Shown here piece after piece: positions 54,118 to 64,000 of a DNA stretch of 64,000 bases (positions are counted from its first letter, which is position 1; every line of letters starts with the position of its first letter). Both the position numbers and the translations under genes were made by a program. The notes beneath the pieces are model-generated. The model searched no databases, was not told the origin of the DNA, and was given only the letters and a program-made list of their open reading frames with translations. Origin of the DNA: Sphingomonadaceae bacterium (lineage in GTDB: Bacteria; Pseudomonadota; Alphaproteobacteria; Sphingomonadales; Sphingomonadaceae); NCBI GenBank assembly GCA_020850455.1, contig JADZEQ010000001.1, positions 62,001 through 126,000 on the forward strand, given 5' to 3'.

Positions 54118-56017
54118 CGGCGAGCAACCGTTCGACGATCATCTCGGCGGCGTCTTCGGCCCGCATCGTGCGCGTATCGATACGGATTTCGGGATTTTCG
54201 GGTGCTTCATAGGGGCTATCGATGCCGGTAAAATTGGCGAGTTGCCCGGCCCGCGCCTTTTTATACAGGCCCTTCACATCGCGTGCCTCGGCATCTTCCA
54301 GCGGCGTGTCGATGAAAATTTCGATAAATTCGCCCTCAGCCATCATCGCGCGCACCATGTCACGTTCGGCACGAAATGGGGAGATAAAGGCGCTGAGAAC
54401 GATCAATCCGGCATCAGCCATTAATTTGGCAACTTCACCAACCCGCCGAATATTTTCGATACGATCAGCCTCGGTAAAGCCCAGATCCTTGTTGAGCCCG
54501 TGGCGGACATTATCACCATCGAGCAGAAAACTGTGCCGTCCCGCCGCATAGAGCTTGCGTTCCACCAGATTGGCAATCGTCGATTTGCCCGCGCCCGACA
54601 GGCCCGTGAACCAGAGCAGGCGCGCCCGCTGCCCCTTTTGCGCAGCGTGCATGTCACGGTCGATATCAATCGCTTGCCAATGGACATTTTGCGCGCGGCG
54701 CAGCGCGAAATGCAGCATCCCCGCCGCCACCGTCGCATTGGTCATCTTGTCGATGAGGATGAAGCCACCCAGCGTGCGGTTCGCCTTATAGGGTTCAAAG
54801 ATGATTGGCTTGTCGGTGGTCAATTGGACAACGCCGATGGCGTTCAGTTCCAACGTCTTGGCGGCCAGATGCTCCAAACTATTGACATTAATGGCATATT
54901 TTGGCGCTTGCACGCTCACCGATACATTCTGGCTGGCAAGTTTCAGCCAATAGCTGCGCCCGGCGATCATCGCCTCATCCGCCATCCAGACCAAAGTCGC
55001 TTCAAACTGGTCGGCAACCTCGGGCGGTGCATCGATGGCGGCGATCACGCTGCCGCGCGAACAATCCACCTCATCCGCCAGCGTCAGCGTCACCGATTCG
55101 CCCGCCTGTGCATTTTCGCGCGCTGAATCGCCGACCAAAATGCCGCTGACCGAAGTTACCGTTCCACTGGGGAGGATGCGCACCCTGTCCCCCAATGCGA
55201 TGCTGCCGCCCGCAATTTGCCCGGCAAAGCCCCGGAAATCCAAATTGGGGCGGTTCACCCATTGGACCGGCAGCCGCATCGGCCCCGCCATCGCCGCCGC
55301 ATCGCCCAGCGGCAATTTTTCCAGATGCTCGATAAAGCTCGGCCCCTGATACCAGGGCATATTGGCCGATTTGCTGGTTACATTGTCGCCGACAAAGCCC
55401 GAAATGGGGATGGCGGTGAACTGGCCCAACCCCGCCTCACTCGCAAATGCGCGATAGGTCAGCATGATGCGATTGAATACCGCGACATCATAATTGACCA
55501 GATCCATCTTGTTGACCGCAAGAATGATGTGACGGATGCCCAGCAGATGCGCAATCCAGCTGTGTCGCCGGGTCTGCGTCAAAATCCCCTTGCGCGCATC
55601 GACCAAGATAACGGCGGCATCCGCGCTCGACGCGCCGGTCACCATATTGCGCGTATATTGTTCGTGGCCGGGGCAATCCGCGACGATGAATTTTCGCTTG
55701 TCGGTTGTGAAAAAACGATAGGCAACGTCGATGGTGATGCCCTGTTCGCGTTCCGCCGCCAGCCCGTCGACCAGCAAAGCAAAGTCGATATTTTGCCCCT
55801 GTGTGCCGACCCGGCGGCTATCCGCCTCCAGCGCCGCCAATTGATCATCAAAGATCATCTTGCTGTCATATAGCAGCCGCCCGATCAGCGTCGATTTGCC
55901 GTCATCAACGCTGCCGCAGGTGATGAAACGCAACATTTCCTTGTGCTGGTGCGCACGCAGATAGCCGTCGATATCCTCCGATATAAGCGTGTCAGTTGCA
56001 AAGCCAGGGGGTGTCAT
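54110..56017 (-). CDS. cysNC: Bifunctional sulfate adenylyltransferase subunit 1 / adenylylsulfate kinase (CysN-CysC fusion)
   Basis: The 635-residue protein joins a GTPase-type CysN (residues 1-445: GSVDDGKST at 35-43, DCPGHEQ at 114-120, NKMD at 169-172) to an APS kinase (from about 465: GLSGAGKST at 472-480, [15 protein letters not shown]). CysN with CysD makes adenosine 5'-phosphosulfate; CysC phosphorylates it to PAPS. Fusion is frequent in alphaproteobacteria. Its ATG overlaps the cysD stop. Confidence 0.95.
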   Translation of the reverse strand: MTPPGFATDTLISEDIDGYLRAHQHKEMLRFITCGSVDDGKSTLIGRLLYDSKMIFDDQLAALEADSRRVGTQGQNIDFALLVDGLAAEREQGITIDVAYRFFTTDKRKFIVADCPGHEQYTRNMVTGASSADAAVILVDARKGILTQTRRHSWIAHLLGIRHIILAVNKMDLVNYDVAVFNRIMLTYRAFASEAGLGQFTAIPISGFVGDNVTSKSANMPWYQGPSFIEHLEKLPLGDAAAMAGPMRLPVQWVNRPNLDFRGFAGQIAGGSIALGDRVRILPSGTVTSVSGILVGDSARENAQAGESVTLTLADEVDCSRGSVIAAIDAPPEVADQFEATLVWMADEAMIAGRSYWLKLASQNVSVSVQAPKYAINVNSLEHLAAKTLELNAIGVVQLTTDKPIIFEPYKANRTLGGFILIDKMTNATVAAGMLHFALRRAQNVHWQAIDIDRDMHAAQKGQRARLLWFTGLSGAGKSTIANLVERKLYAAGRHSFLLDGDNVRHGLNKDLGFTEADRIENIRRVGEVAKLMADAGLIVLSAFISPFRAERDMVRAMMAEGEFIEIFIDTPLEDAEARDVKGLYKKARAGQLANFTGIDSPYEAPENPEIRIDTRTMRAEDAAEMIVERLLADG

Positions 56018-56922
56018 CAGAAATACCCCTCCTGCTTTTTCTTTTCCATGCTGGCATCGCCGCCATCCTTGTCGATGATGCGGCCCTCCCGCTCGCTGGT
56101 GGTGGTGAGCAACATTTCCTGAATGACCGCGCTCAGCGTTGCCGCTTCACTCTCCACCGCGCCGGTCAGCGGGTAGCAACCGAGCGTGCGGAACCGGATG
56201 GATCGTGTTGCCACCCTGTCCCCCGGCAGCAGGCGAAACCGATCATCATCAACCATCAGGAGCAAGCCGTCGCGTTCAACCACCGGACGTTGCGCGGCAA
56301 AATATAGCGGCACGATGGGAATATTGTGGAGCGCGATATATTGCCAGACGTCGAGTTCGGTCCAATTGGAAATCGGAAAGGCGCGGATAGATTCACCCTT
56401 GTTTTTCCGTGCGTTATAGAGGCTCCATAGCTCGGGGCGCTGCGCTTTTGGGTTCCAGCCATGGTGCGCGGTGCGGAAAGAAAATATCCGTTCCTTGGCA
56501 CGGCTTTTTTCCTCATCCCGCCGCGCACCGCCAAAGGCTACGTCAAATCCGTGCAGGTCGAGCGCCTGCTTCAGTCCATCGGTCTTCCACATGTCGGTGT
56601 GACGCGCGCCATGGTCAAAGGGGTTGATCCCCGCCGCCAACGCCTCCGGATTCTGATAGACAATCAGGCGCATGCCCGTTTCTGCCGCCATCCGGTCGCG
56701 CAGCGCATACATATCGCGAAACTTCCACGTCGTATCGACATGTAACAGCGGAAATGGCGGCGGCGCGGGGTAAAATGCCTTGCGCGCGAGATGCAGCATC
56801 ACCGCGCTATCCTTGCCCACCGAATAGAGCATGACGGGGTTTTGCGCCTCCGCCACCACTTCGCGCATGATGTGGATAGCCTCCGCCTCCAGCCGGTCGA
56901 GATGGGTAAGCGTGCGGGTCAT
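56017..56922 (-). CDS. cysD: Sulfate adenylyltransferase subunit 2
   Basis: A 301-residue PP-loop ATP pyrophosphatase: [15 protein letters not shown] (SVGKDS at 34-39), [16 protein letters not shown], and the C-terminal [14 protein letters not shown] and [24 protein letters not shown]. It activates sulfate together with CysN. ATG at 56922 is where homology begins; ATG at 56952 is a weaker alternative. The 357-base stretch between cysD and the tRNA-Ala holds only a small 6-bp stem (57164-57178) and no supported gene. Confidence 0.95.
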   Translation of the reverse strand: MTRTLTHLDRLEAEAIHIMREVVAEAQNPVMLYSVGKDSAVMLHLARKAFYPAPPPFPLLHVDTTWKFRDMYALRDRMAAETGMRLIVYQNPEALAAGINPFDHGARHTDMWKTDGLKQALDLHGFDVAFGGARRDEEKSRAKERIFSFRTAHHGWNPKAQRPELWSLYNARKNKGESIRAFPISNWTELDVWQYIALHNIPIVPLYFAAQRPVVERDGLLLMVDDDRFRLLPGDRVATRSIRFRTLGCYPLTGAVESEAATLSAVIQEMLLTTTSEREGRIIDKDGGDASMEKKKQEGYF

Positions 56923-57232
56923 GCGGCCAATCTGCCTCAGGCTATCGACCATTTTGGTCGCGGATAATCTTGCCGCAAATGTCGCTGCGGGCAAGGCGTC
57001 ATCGCCCCTCCCCTCGTGGCGCGCAAGAAAGTTTCTTTTGGGGTTGGCCAATTTGATGCAGGGCGCTCGCCCGGCAATCTCAGCGCGACTGTCCGGCTTG
57101 CTGTTCGCGCCGTGCCGCGATATGCCGCCCTGCAGCGCTATCACTTGGCATTTTTCGGGGAAACCGTCCCCCGGACGGCTGTTGGAACCCGCAGCGTCAG
57201 GTCGCGAGGGTGCCCCATCGCTGTCGCTCGGG

Positions 57233-57279
57233 AATTTTCCGGGCAAATGCCCCCCCGGGCATTTGCTTATCCGGAAAAT

Positions 57280-57280
<1 letters not shown>
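57233..57280. repeat. Long imperfect hairpin immediately 3' of tRNA-Ala
   Basis: AATTTTCCGG-GCAAATGCCC-CCCC-GGGCATTTGC-TTAT-CCGGAAAATT: two perfect 10-bp stems, with a TTAT bulge on one side and a 4-base loop. It begins at the last base of the tRNA-Ala CCA. It lacks a T-run, so it may be a processing or termination hairpin or a small inverted-repeat element. Confidence 0.8.
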
Positions 57281-57355
<75 letters not shown>

Positions 57356-57413
57356 AATCTTGGGTGGGCACGCTATTATCCAACGCTTTGCTGCCACGCA
57401 ATCCGCTTTTTTG

Positions 57414-58367
57414 CTACGCGCCCACGACGCCATGTTCGGCGAGAAATCTTTCGGCGTCGAGCGCAGCCATGCACCCCATGCCCGCTGCCGTCACCGCTTG
57501 GCGATAGATATGGTCGGCGACATCGCCGGCGGCAAACACGCCGGGAACCGCGGTTTTGGGGCTACCCGCCTCGACAATCAAATAACCGCCCGCATCCATC
57601 GGCAACTTGCCTGCAAAAATCTCGGTCGACGGTTTGTGGCCAATGGCGACAAAGGCACCGTCGGTAGCAATATGGCTTTTTTCGCCGCTCACCGTATCGA
57701 CAAGGTCAACGCCAACCAGACCTGCCGTCCCTTCACCGCCAACAAAGGTTTCGACCGCCTTGTTCCACAGCACCGAAATGCGCGGATTGGCGTGCAGCCG
57801 GTCGATCAGGATTTTCTCGGCACGCAGGCTGTCGCGCCGGTGGATCAGCGTTACATCCTCGCTATGGTTGGTGAGGTATAATGCCTCCTCCACCGCCGTG
57901 TTGCCGCCGCCGATGACCACGACTTTCTTGCCGCGATAGAAAAAACCGTCGCAGGTCGCGCAGGCGGAAACGCCCTTGCCGCCCAATTCCACCTCGCCCG
58001 GCACGCCCAGCCATTTGGCTTGCGCGCCAGTGGCGATGACCAAAGTCTCCGCCAGATAGACATCGCCGCCATCGCCCACCGCACGAAAGGGCCGCCGCGT
58101 CAGGTCGATATCGACGATCTGGTCCCACACCATGCGGGTGCCGACATGTTCGGCCTGCGCCTGCATTTCTTCCATCAGCCACGGGCCCTGGATGACATCA
58201 CGAAACCCGGGGTAATTTTCGACATCGGTGGTGATGGTAAGCTGTCCGCCCGGCTGCATCCCCTGTACGACAATCGGTTCCATCCCCGCGCGCGCCGCAT
58301 AAATGGCGGCGGTCAGCCCAGCCGGCCCCGAACCGATGATCAGCATCTTCGTGCGCGTTTCAGCCAT
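57414..58367 (-). CDS. trxB: Thioredoxin-disulfide reductase
   Basis: A 317-residue flavoprotein of normal length. GSGPAG (12-17) is the FAD motif, the redox pair is C136 and C139 in [13 protein letters not shown], and [15 protein letters not shown] is the NADPH motif. It reduces thioredoxin with NADPH. It follows greA by 60 bases on the same strand. Confidence 0.96.
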   Translation of the reverse strand: MAETRTKMLIIGSGPAGLTAAIYAARAGMEPIVVQGMQPGGQLTITTDVENYPGFRDVIQGPWLMEEMQAQAEHVGTRMVWDQIVDIDLTRRPFRAVGDGGDVYLAETLVIATGAQAKWLGVPGEVELGGKGVSACATCDGFFYRGKKVVVIGGGNTAVEEALYLTNHSEDVTLIHRRDSLRAEKILIDRLHANPRISVLWNKAVETFVGGEGTAGLVGVDLVDTVSGEKSHIATDGAFVAIGHKPSTEIFAGKLPMDAGGYLIVEAGSPKTAVPGVFAAGDVADHIYRQAVTAAGMGCMAALDAERFLAEHGVVGA

Positions 58368-58427
58368 ATTTTCCCCGTTGCCGCCGACGGCATGGGCGCG
58401 AAACCGCGCCCGCCGTCTACCGCCTTT

Positions 58428-58904
58428 TTAGATGAATTCGATTTTTGACACCGCGAACCAACGGTCGCCCGACGGCACCGTCACCTCAATCTCGTCATCA
58501 ACGCGCTTGCCAATCAGCGCGCGACCCAGCGGCGAGTTATAGCTGATCCGGCCGACCTTGGCGTCCGCTTCGGTCTGCCCGACAATCTGGTAACGAACGG
58601 GCTTTTCATCCTCATCCATCAGGGTCACCGTCGCGCCAAAGACGATGCGGTCGCCCGTCAGCGTGACCGGATCGATAATCTGCGCGCGCGACAATTTATC
58701 CTCTATGTCGGCGATCGACGCTTCAACCTGCCCCTGCCGTTCCTTCGCCGCATGATATTCGGCATTTTCCGACAGGTCGCCATGGGCGCGTGCTTCTTCG
58801 ATCGCATCAACAATGGATGGGCGCTCGGCTTTTAACATCGAAAGGCTCGCCGTCAGCTTTTCATAGCCTTCTGCCAACATCGGAAGTTTTTCAACGCTTG
58901 CCAT
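58428..58904 (-). CDS. greA: Transcription elongation factor GreA
   Basis: A 158-residue GreA: N-terminal coiled coil with [54 protein letters not shown], the Asp-Glu acidic tip (GDLSENAEY), and a C-terminal FKBP-like domain ending [12 protein letters not shown]. It rescues backtracked RNA polymerase by stimulating transcript cleavage. ATG at 58904 is chosen; ATG at 58913 would add three residues. It lies 98 bases after carB, a common alphaproteobacterial pairing. Confidence 0.96.
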   Translation of the reverse strand: MASVEKLPMLAEGYEKLTASLSMLKAERPSIVDAIEEARAHGDLSENAEYHAAKERQGQVEASIADIEDKLSRAQIIDPVTLTGDRIVFGATVTLMDEDEKPVRYQIVGQTEADAKVGRISYNSPLGRALIGKRVDDEIEVTVPSGDRWFAVSKIEFI

Positions 58905-58938
58905 TTTACGCATGCCTTTTGCAAAATAATCTGGTCCC

Positions 58939-58958
58939 CGGCGAGTGGAGCCTCGCCG
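58939..58958 (-). terminator. Hairpin between carB and greA
   Basis: CGGCGAG-TGGAGC-CTCGCCG is a perfect 7-bp stem in the 97-bp carB-greA gap. No immediate T-run follows, though ATTATTTT occurs 12 bases on. It may attenuate read-through from carB or sit in the greA leader. Confidence 0.45.
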
Positions 58959-59001
58959 TCGTTGCTTGCCCGAATGGCCAGCACCAACAATGCAGGGGGG
59001 T

Positions 59002-62000
59002 TCAGATTGCCCTATAATAAGCCTGCAACGGCCGAACATCAAGATGGCGCGCATCTTCGCTGGCAATTGCTTGCGAAGCCGCATCCGCCGCTGCCGCCGT
59101 TGTATAATAAGCGATGTTGGCGCTGAGCGCCGACGCGCGGATGGAGGCGCTGTCCTGTTCGGATTGCCACCCCTGCGTTGTGTTGAAAATCAATTGGATA
59201 TGCCCATCCTTGATCTTGTCGACAATGTGCGGCCGGCCCTCTGCCACCTTATTCACCCGTTCGACGGCAACACCCGCGTCGCGCAAATAACGTTCGGTGC
59301 CGCCGGTGGCGATAATTTGCCAGCCGCTCGCCACTAGCCGCTGCGCCGCCGCCAAAATGCGCGGCTTGTCGTCATCGCGCACCGAGATAAAGGCGGTGCC
59401 AGCAACACCCACGGCATTGCCCGCGCCCAATTGCGCCTTGGCAAAGGCGACAGGGAAGTTCGCATCAATCCCCATAACCTCGCCCGTCGAACGCATTTCA
59501 GGCGAAAGCAGCGGGTCAACGCCCGGGAATCTGGCAAAGGGAAAGACCGCTTCCTTGACCGCAACATGCGCAATATCGCGGTTGATCGGCGGACAATCGG
59601 CGAGCTTTGCCCCTGCCATCACCCGTGCGGCAATTTTGGCAATCGGTGCGCCGATCGCTTTCGCCACAAAGGGGACGGTGCGGCTGGCGCGCGGGTTCAC
59701 CTCTATCAAATAGACATCGCCATCCTTGACCGCGAACTGGATGTTCATCAGCCCCCGCACCTTGAGCGCGCGGGCGAGCAATTCGGCCTGACGTTCAATT
59801 TCGGCAATCGTCGCGCTATCAAGGCTATAGGGCGGGATGGAACAAGCGCTGTCGCCCGAATGGACGCCCGCTTCCTCTATATGCTGCAATATGCCGGCAA
59901 CAACCACCGCGTCATCGCCATCGCACAGCGCATCCACATCCACCTCTATCGCATCGCGCAGATAACGGTCGATAAGGACGGGGCTGTCGCCCGATACATG
60001 GACGGCGGTGTCGATATAGGTTTCGAGCGCCGCCGGGCCGTCGACGATTTCCATCGCCCGGCCACCCAGCACATAGGATGGGCGGGTCAGCACCGGGTAG
60101 CCGATGCGCGCGGCGACCGCCAAAGCCTCTTCCCGGCTGCGGGCAATGCCATTTTCGGGCTGTTTCAGGCCCAATTTATTGACCAGCGCGGCAAAACGTT
60201 CGCGGTCTTCGGCGAGGTCGATGGCATCGGGCGATGTGCCGAGTATGGGGATACCCGCCCGCGCCAGATCCTGCGCCAATTTCAACGGGGTTTGCCCGCC
60301 AAACTGGACGATGACGCCGACCAGTTCACCCTTCTGCTGTTCGACGTGGAGGATTTCGAGCACATCTTCGCTGGTCAGCGGCTCAAAATAGAGGCGATCC
60401 GACGTGTCATAATCGGTCGAAACCGTTTCGGGATTGCAATTGACCATGATGGTTTCAAACCCCGCCTCCGACAATGCAAAGCAGGCGTGGCAGCAGCAAT
60501 AGTCAAATTCTATCCCCTGCCCGATCCGGTTCGGCCCGCCCCCCAAAATGACGATTTTCTTGGCATCGCTGGGCGCCGCCTCACATTGTGGTTCGCCAAA
60601 GGCCGGGGCCTCATAGGTCGAATACATATAGGGGGTGATGGCGGCGAATTCGGCTGCGCAACTGTCGATCCGCTTGAACACCGGACGGACGCCCAATTTA
60701 TGGCGCAGCGCGCGCACTTCGCCTTCATTGAGCGCACCGGCCATTGCGACCATCGCATCATGGAGCAGCCCGCCGCTGTTGGCGACGGCGCGGTCCATCC
60801 CGTCCTTCATATTGGTGGACCGCAGCGCGAGATAGGCGAGCCGCTTGTCCGAAAATCCCATGGATTTCAGGTGCCGCATCCCCGCCGCATCGCGCGGCAG
60901 ACCATTGGTCAGCACGTCATTTTCCGCCGCAATAATCTCTGCCATCCGGTCAAGGAACCAGCGGTCATAACCGGTGATGTGCGCGACATCCTCTATTGAA
61001 ATGCCCTCGCGCAGCGCTTGGGCGGCAACCAGTAGCCGTTCAGGCGTCGGGCGCGCCAGTTCGGCGATCAACGTGTCACGATCCGCGCCGACCAAATGGT
61101 CGATAAAATTGAACCCGGAGAGGCCGGTTTCCAGCCCGCGCAGCGCCTTTTGCAAACTCTCGTGGATGTTACGGCCAATCGCCATCACTTCGCCGACCGA
61201 CTTCATCGCGGTGGTCAACAGCGGCTGTGACCCCTTGAATTTTTCAAAGGCAAAGCGCGGGATTTTGGTGACGATATAATCGATGGTCGGTTCAAAGGAC
61301 GCCGGGGTGCAGCCGGTGATGTCGTTGGTGATTTCATCGAGCGTATAGCCGACCGCCAGCTTGGCCGCGACCTTGGCAATGGGAAAGCCCGTCGCCTTGG
61401 ACGCCAGCGCCGATGAACGCGACACGCGCGGGTTCATCTCGATGACGATCAGTCGCCCATCCTTTGGGTTGACCGCGAACTGCACGTTGGAACCGCCGGT
61501 TTCGACGCCGATTTCGCGCAAACAGGCGATGCTGGCGTTGCGCATAATCTGATATTCTTTGTCGGTCAGCGTCAGCGCGGGTGCAACGGTGATACTGTCG
61601 CCGGTGTGGATGCCCATCGGGTCGACATTTTCGATCGAACAGATGATGATGCAATTGTCCTTTTTGTCGCGGACAACCTCCATCTCATATTCTTTCCAGC
61701 CGAGCAGCGATTCCTCGATCAGCACCTCTGTCGTCGGCGATGCGGCAAGCCCCGAACGGACGATCGCTTCAAATTCTTCGCGGTTATAGGCAATGCCGCC
61801 GCCGGTGCCGCCCAAGGTGAAGCTGGGGCGGATGATTGCGGGGAGCCCGGTTTTTTCGAGCACGAGCAGCGCTTCATCCATGCTGTGCGCGATGCCGCTG
61901 CGCGCGCTTTCGAGGCCGATTTTATCCATCGCCTCCCGAAACAGCAGCCGATCCTCCGCCTTTTCGATGGCGGCCGCGTCCGCACCGATCATTTTGACGC

Positions 62001-62343
62001 CAAATTTGTCGAGCGTGCCATCCTTGAACAGCGCCAGCGCGGTGTTGAGCGCGGTTTGCCCACCCATCGTCGGCAAGACGGCATCCGGCCGTTCCTTTTC
62101 GATGATTTTGGCAACGATTTCGGGCGTAATCGGCTCGACATAGGTCGCGCCATCGGCCCCCACCAAATCGGGGTCGGTCATGATCGTCGCGGGGTTAGAG
62201 TTGACGAGGATGATGCGATACCCCTCCTCCCGCAGCGCCTTGATCGCCTGTGTACCCGAATAGTCGAACTCACAGGCCTGACCGATAACAATCGGCCCGG
62301 CACCAATGACGAGGATAGATTTAATGTCGGTATTTTTGGGCAT
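59002..62343 (-). CDS. carB: Carbamoyl-phosphate synthase large subunit
   Basis: A 1113-residue enzyme with two ATP-grasp halves (the first opening [25 protein letters not shown], the second [25 protein letters not shown]) and a C-terminal MGS-like regulatory domain. It makes carbamoyl phosphate for arginine and pyrimidines with CarA-supplied ammonia. Its start directly follows the stop of the small gene between carA and carB (TAA then ATG). Confidence 0.97.
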   Translation of the reverse strand: MPKNTDIKSILVIGAGPIVIGQACEFDYSGTQAIKALREEGYRIILVNSNPATIMTDPDLVGADGATYVEPITPEIVAKIIEKERPDAVLPTMGGQTALNTALALFKDGTLDKFGVKMIGADAAAIEKAEDRLLFREAMDKIGLESARSGIAHSMDEALLVLEKTGLPAIIRPSFTLGGTGGGIAYNREEFEAIVRSGLAASPTTEVLIEESLLGWKEYEMEVVRDKKDNCIIICSIENVDPMGIHTGDSITVAPALTLTDKEYQIMRNASIACLREIGVETGGSNVQFAVNPKDGRLIVIEMNPRVSRSSALASKATGFPIAKVAAKLAVGYTLDEITNDITGCTPASFEPTIDYIVTKIPRFAFEKFKGSQPLLTTAMKSVGEVMAIGRNIHESLQKALRGLETGLSGFNFIDHLVGADRDTLIAELARPTPERLLVAAQALREGISIEDVAHITGYDRWFLDRMAEIIAAENDVLTNGLPRDAAGMRHLKSMGFSDKRLAYLALRSTNMKDGMDRAVANSGGLLHDAMVAMAGALNEGEVRALRHKLGVRPVFKRIDSCAAEFAAITPYMYSTYEAPAFGEPQCEAAPSDAKKIVILGGGPNRIGQGIEFDYCCCHACFALSEAGFETIMVNCNPETVSTDYDTSDRLYFEPLTSEDVLEILHVEQQKGELVGVIVQFGGQTPLKLAQDLARAGIPILGTSPDAIDLAEDRERFAALVNKLGLKQPENGIARSREEALAVAARIGYPVLTRPSYVLGGRAMEIVDGPAALETYIDTAVHVSGDSPVLIDRYLRDAIEVDVDALCDGDDAVVVAGILQHIEEAGVHSGDSACSIPPYSLDSATIAEIERQAELLARALKVRGLMNIQFAVKDGDVYLIEVNPRASRTVPFVAKAIGAPIAKIAARVMAGAKLADCPPINRDIAHVAVKEAVFPFARFPGVDPLLSPEMRSTGEVMGIDANFPVAFAKAQLGAGNAVGVAGTAFISVRDDDKPRILAAAQRLVASGWQIIATGGTERYLRDAGVAVERVNKVAEGRPHIVDKIKDGHIQLIFNTTQGWQSEQDSASIRASALSANIAYYTTAAAADAASQAIASEDARHLDVRPLQAYYRAI

Positions 62344-62568
62344 TTAGAAGTGTTTCTGACCTAATTTTTGCAGTTGTTCGAACGCAGATTCTGATAGCCT
62401 GAGGCTCTGAGAAACCTTGCCAGGGAACGCGCGATCCTTGGAACCATATGTATCGATCTGAATGAATTTTTCCCCGTCAGCATCCACAAGGGAAATTGTT
62501 GCGTCTACTTCCGAGTGCCTGCTAGCACGATCAAGGTCTTTTGGTTCAAAACCGCGAACAATCGCCAT
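62344..62568 (-). CDS. Small conserved hypothetical protein inserted between carA and carB
   Basis: A 74-residue protein starting MAIVRGFEPKDLDRASRHSEVDATISLVD and ending SQSLRLSESAFEQLQKLGQKHF. I recognise this general layout from short alphaproteobacterial proteins but no function, so none is claimed. GC is visibly lower than in carA and carB. Its Shine-Dalgarno (GAGGGAGAA) lies in the end of carA and its stop abuts the carB ATG, so it is translated within the carA-carB message. ATG at 62568 is taken; a TTG one codon earlier is possible. Confidence 0.7.
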   Translation of the reverse strand: MAIVRGFEPKDLDRASRHSEVDATISLVDADGEKFIQIDTYGSKDRAFPGKVSQSLRLSESAFEQLQKLGQKHF

Positions 62569-62581
62569 CAAGATTTCTCCC

Positions 62582-63769
62582 TCACTTCAACCCGCCTACG
62601 AATTTTTCAAACAGATAGAAACTATCCTGCGGCCCCGGTGACGCCTCGGGGTGATATTGGACGCTGAATGCCCGTTTGCCGACAATTTCAATGCCGCAAT
62701 TGGACCCATCGAACAGGCTTTTGTGCGTTTCGATGACACCGGCGGGCAAGCTCGCGCTATCGACGGCAAAGCCATGATTCATGCTGGTGATTTCGACCGC
62801 ACCGTCACCGCCATCGCCGCCCACACGTTGTACCGGGTGGTTGGCCCCGCGATGCCCCTGATGCATTTTGACCGTCCGCCCGCCCGCTGCAAGCGCGAGC
62901 ATCTGGTGGCCAAGGCAGATGCCAAATATCGGCACATCGCGCTCAATTAAGCCACGGATAACCGGCACCGCATAATCGCCGGTCGCCGCCGGGTCACCCG
63001 GCCCGTTGGACAGAAAGACGCCATCGGGCTGATGCGCCAACACCGCATCCAGCGTCACATCGGCGGGCACCACGGTAACCCGCGCCCCCGCGCGCACCAG
63101 ATTGCGGAAAATATTATCCTTTGCCCCATAATCGATGGCGACCACATGCGGGCGTCCACCGTCTATCGCCTCGGCATAGCCGCTGCCCAGCGACCATGTC
63201 CCGCCGCGCCAGTCCGCCGTGTCGTCGCGCGTCACCTCACGGGCCAAGTCTGCCCCCTCCAGCCCGCCCCAACCACGCACGCGCGCTGCCAGTTCATCAA
63301 GATCGAACCGCCCGGCCGCGTCATGCGCGATAACCGCATTGGGCGCACCATTTTCGCGGATGAAGCGGGTCAGCGCGCGGGTGTCGATGCCGCTGACGCC
63401 GATCCGCCCGCTCGCCGCCATCCACGCATCAAAAGCCTGTTCACTGCGAAAATTGCTGGGGCCGGTCACGCTTTCGCGTAATATGCAGCCGACCGCCGCT
63501 TTCTTGGTCGATTCCAGATCCGCACTATTTGCGCCGACATTGCCGATGTGCGGAAAGGTGAAGTTGATGATCTGGCCGGCATAACTGGGGTCGGTCATCA
63601 CCTCCTGATATCCGGTCATCGCGGTGTTAAAGCACAGCTCCCCCACGCCCGCGCCCTCGGCACCAAAGCCGCGACCCCAAAAAACCTCCCCCGACGCCAG
63701 CAGGACAAGGCCGGTCGCGCCTTTGGGCGCGGCCCCTGCAAGAGGGCCGGATGGGGGGGCAATTGCCAT
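62582..63769 (-). CDS. carA: Carbamoyl-phosphate synthase small (glutaminase) subunit
   Basis: A 395-residue protein. The N-terminal domain starts LVLLASGEVFWGRGFGAEG. The class I glutamine amidotransferase domain has the nucleophile Cys in PIFGICLGHQMLALA and the His/Glu pair in VQYHPEASPGPQDSFYLF. It hydrolyses glutamine and passes ammonia to CarB. Divergent from the GatB/YqeY gene across 145 bases. Confidence 0.97.
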   Translation of the reverse strand: MAIAPPSGPLAGAAPKGATGLVLLASGEVFWGRGFGAEGAGVGELCFNTAMTGYQEVMTDPSYAGQIINFTFPHIGNVGANSADLESTKKAAVGCILRESVTGPSNFRSEQAFDAWMAASGRIGVSGIDTRALTRFIRENGAPNAVIAHDAAGRFDLDELAARVRGWGGLEGADLAREVTRDDTADWRGGTWSLGSGYAEAIDGGRPHVVAIDYGAKDNIFRNLVRAGARVTVVPADVTLDAVLAHQPDGVFLSNGPGDPAATGDYAVPVIRGLIERDVPIFGICLGHQMLALAAGGRTVKMHQGHRGANHPVQRVGGDGGDGAVEITSMNHGFAVDSASLPAGVIETHKSLFDGSNCGIEIVGKRAFSVQYHPEASPGPQDSFYLFEKFVGGLK

Positions 63770-63914
63770 AATTGGGCTCCGTTTCGCCGCGTTCGAGTCG
63801 GCAGGTTAAACGGTGGGTCAGCTATAGGCGAATCTTGCGCTGCACAATCTGGTAAATATCAAAAATTGCCGCTAGGGGCGTTCCTTTCCCGTTGATGGCA
63901 AAAGGGTGGAGCGC

Positions 63915-64000
63915 ATGATTCGCGACGCATTGAAGGCTGCGCAAATTGCGGCAATGAAGGCTGGGGACAAGCCGCGCACATTGGCGCTGCGGCTGGTTTC
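63915..64000 (+). CDS. GatB/YqeY-domain protein, N-terminal part (cut by window edge)
   Basis: Only 28 codons are visible, starting MIRDALKAAQIAAMKAGDKPRTLALRLV, the usual opening of YqeY/GatB-tail proteins (function obscure, tRNA-related fold). A ribosome-binding site (GGAG) precedes the ATG. It is commonly the neighbour of dnaG downstream and carA divergently, which fits. Confidence 0.75.
   Translation, partial: MIRDALKAAQIAAMKAGDKPRTLALRLV

Noticed and set aside
59431..60999. 522-codon open frame antisense to carB
   Set aside because: Shadow frame of carB without start signals or domains.

Overview
The window is GC-rich (roughly 60-65% by eye) chromosomal DNA of an alphaproteobacterium, most probably a member of the Sphingomonadales (Sphingopyxis/Sphingorhabdus-like; this is inferred from gene content and order, not from a search). 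The clues are the pdhA-ftsB neighbourhood, the mreBCD-mrdA-rodA cluster, the rpsB-tsf to fabZ envelope cluster in its alphaproteobacterial order, a fused CysNC, and short TTG/GTG/ATGA-coupled starts.

Layout. 1-14284 is core genome: the start of pdhA, ftsB-like, rplY, pth, two accessory genes, ychF, a Tat-exported PhoD phosphatase, a MaoC-like protein, mutL, then the elongasome operon mreB-mreC-mreD-mrdA-rodA. 14398-20939 is an integrated 6.5 kb element in a tRNA-Lys(CTT) gene. It is bounded by an exact 45-bp direct repeat and carries a tyrosine integrase, an AlpA-type HTH protein, an AEP primase-helicase and several unknown genes, one of them an AT-rich membrane protein. No conjugation or capsid gene is visible, so it looks like a minimal satellite or replicating island. 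20945-24132 is a copper-resistance locus (copB, copA and a divergent csoR) with a palindromic CsoR-type operator in a 51-bp divergent promoter. 24157-26565 holds a tandem thioredoxin-fold protein, a TetR regulator and a VOC protein.

26633-39953 is mostly one minus-strand block: rpsB-tsf, a SIMPL-domain lipoprotein-like secreted protein with a poly-proline tail, then pyrH-frr-uppS-cdsA-dxr-rseP-bamA-ompH-fabZ, and separately rpmE. These link translation, nucleotide supply, isoprenoid and phospholipid synthesis and outer-membrane assembly. Upstream of rpsB, on the opposite strand, is a 29-codon gene with a strong ribosome-binding site and an exact alphaproteobacterial LexA-box pattern (GAAC-N7-GAAC) in its promoter. 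It is the best candidate for something undescribed here, since it matches the size and logic of SOS-induced membrane division inhibitors such as Caulobacter SidA.

40044-53347 contains a fatty-acid hydroxylase-like protein, pssA-psd (phosphatidylethanolamine synthesis), icd, an FAD monooxygenase, a CPA2 antiporter, a large M16 peptidase, a nitrilase-family amidase, a small secreted protein, a Nudix hydrolase and a DUF4126 membrane protein. 53386-57355 is sulfate activation (cysD-cysNC-cysQ) and a tRNA-Ala(CGC) with an unusual long hairpin at its 3' end. 57414-63769 is trxB, greA and carA-carB, with a low-GC small gene inserted between carA and carB. The window closes with the start of a GatB/YqeY-domain gene.
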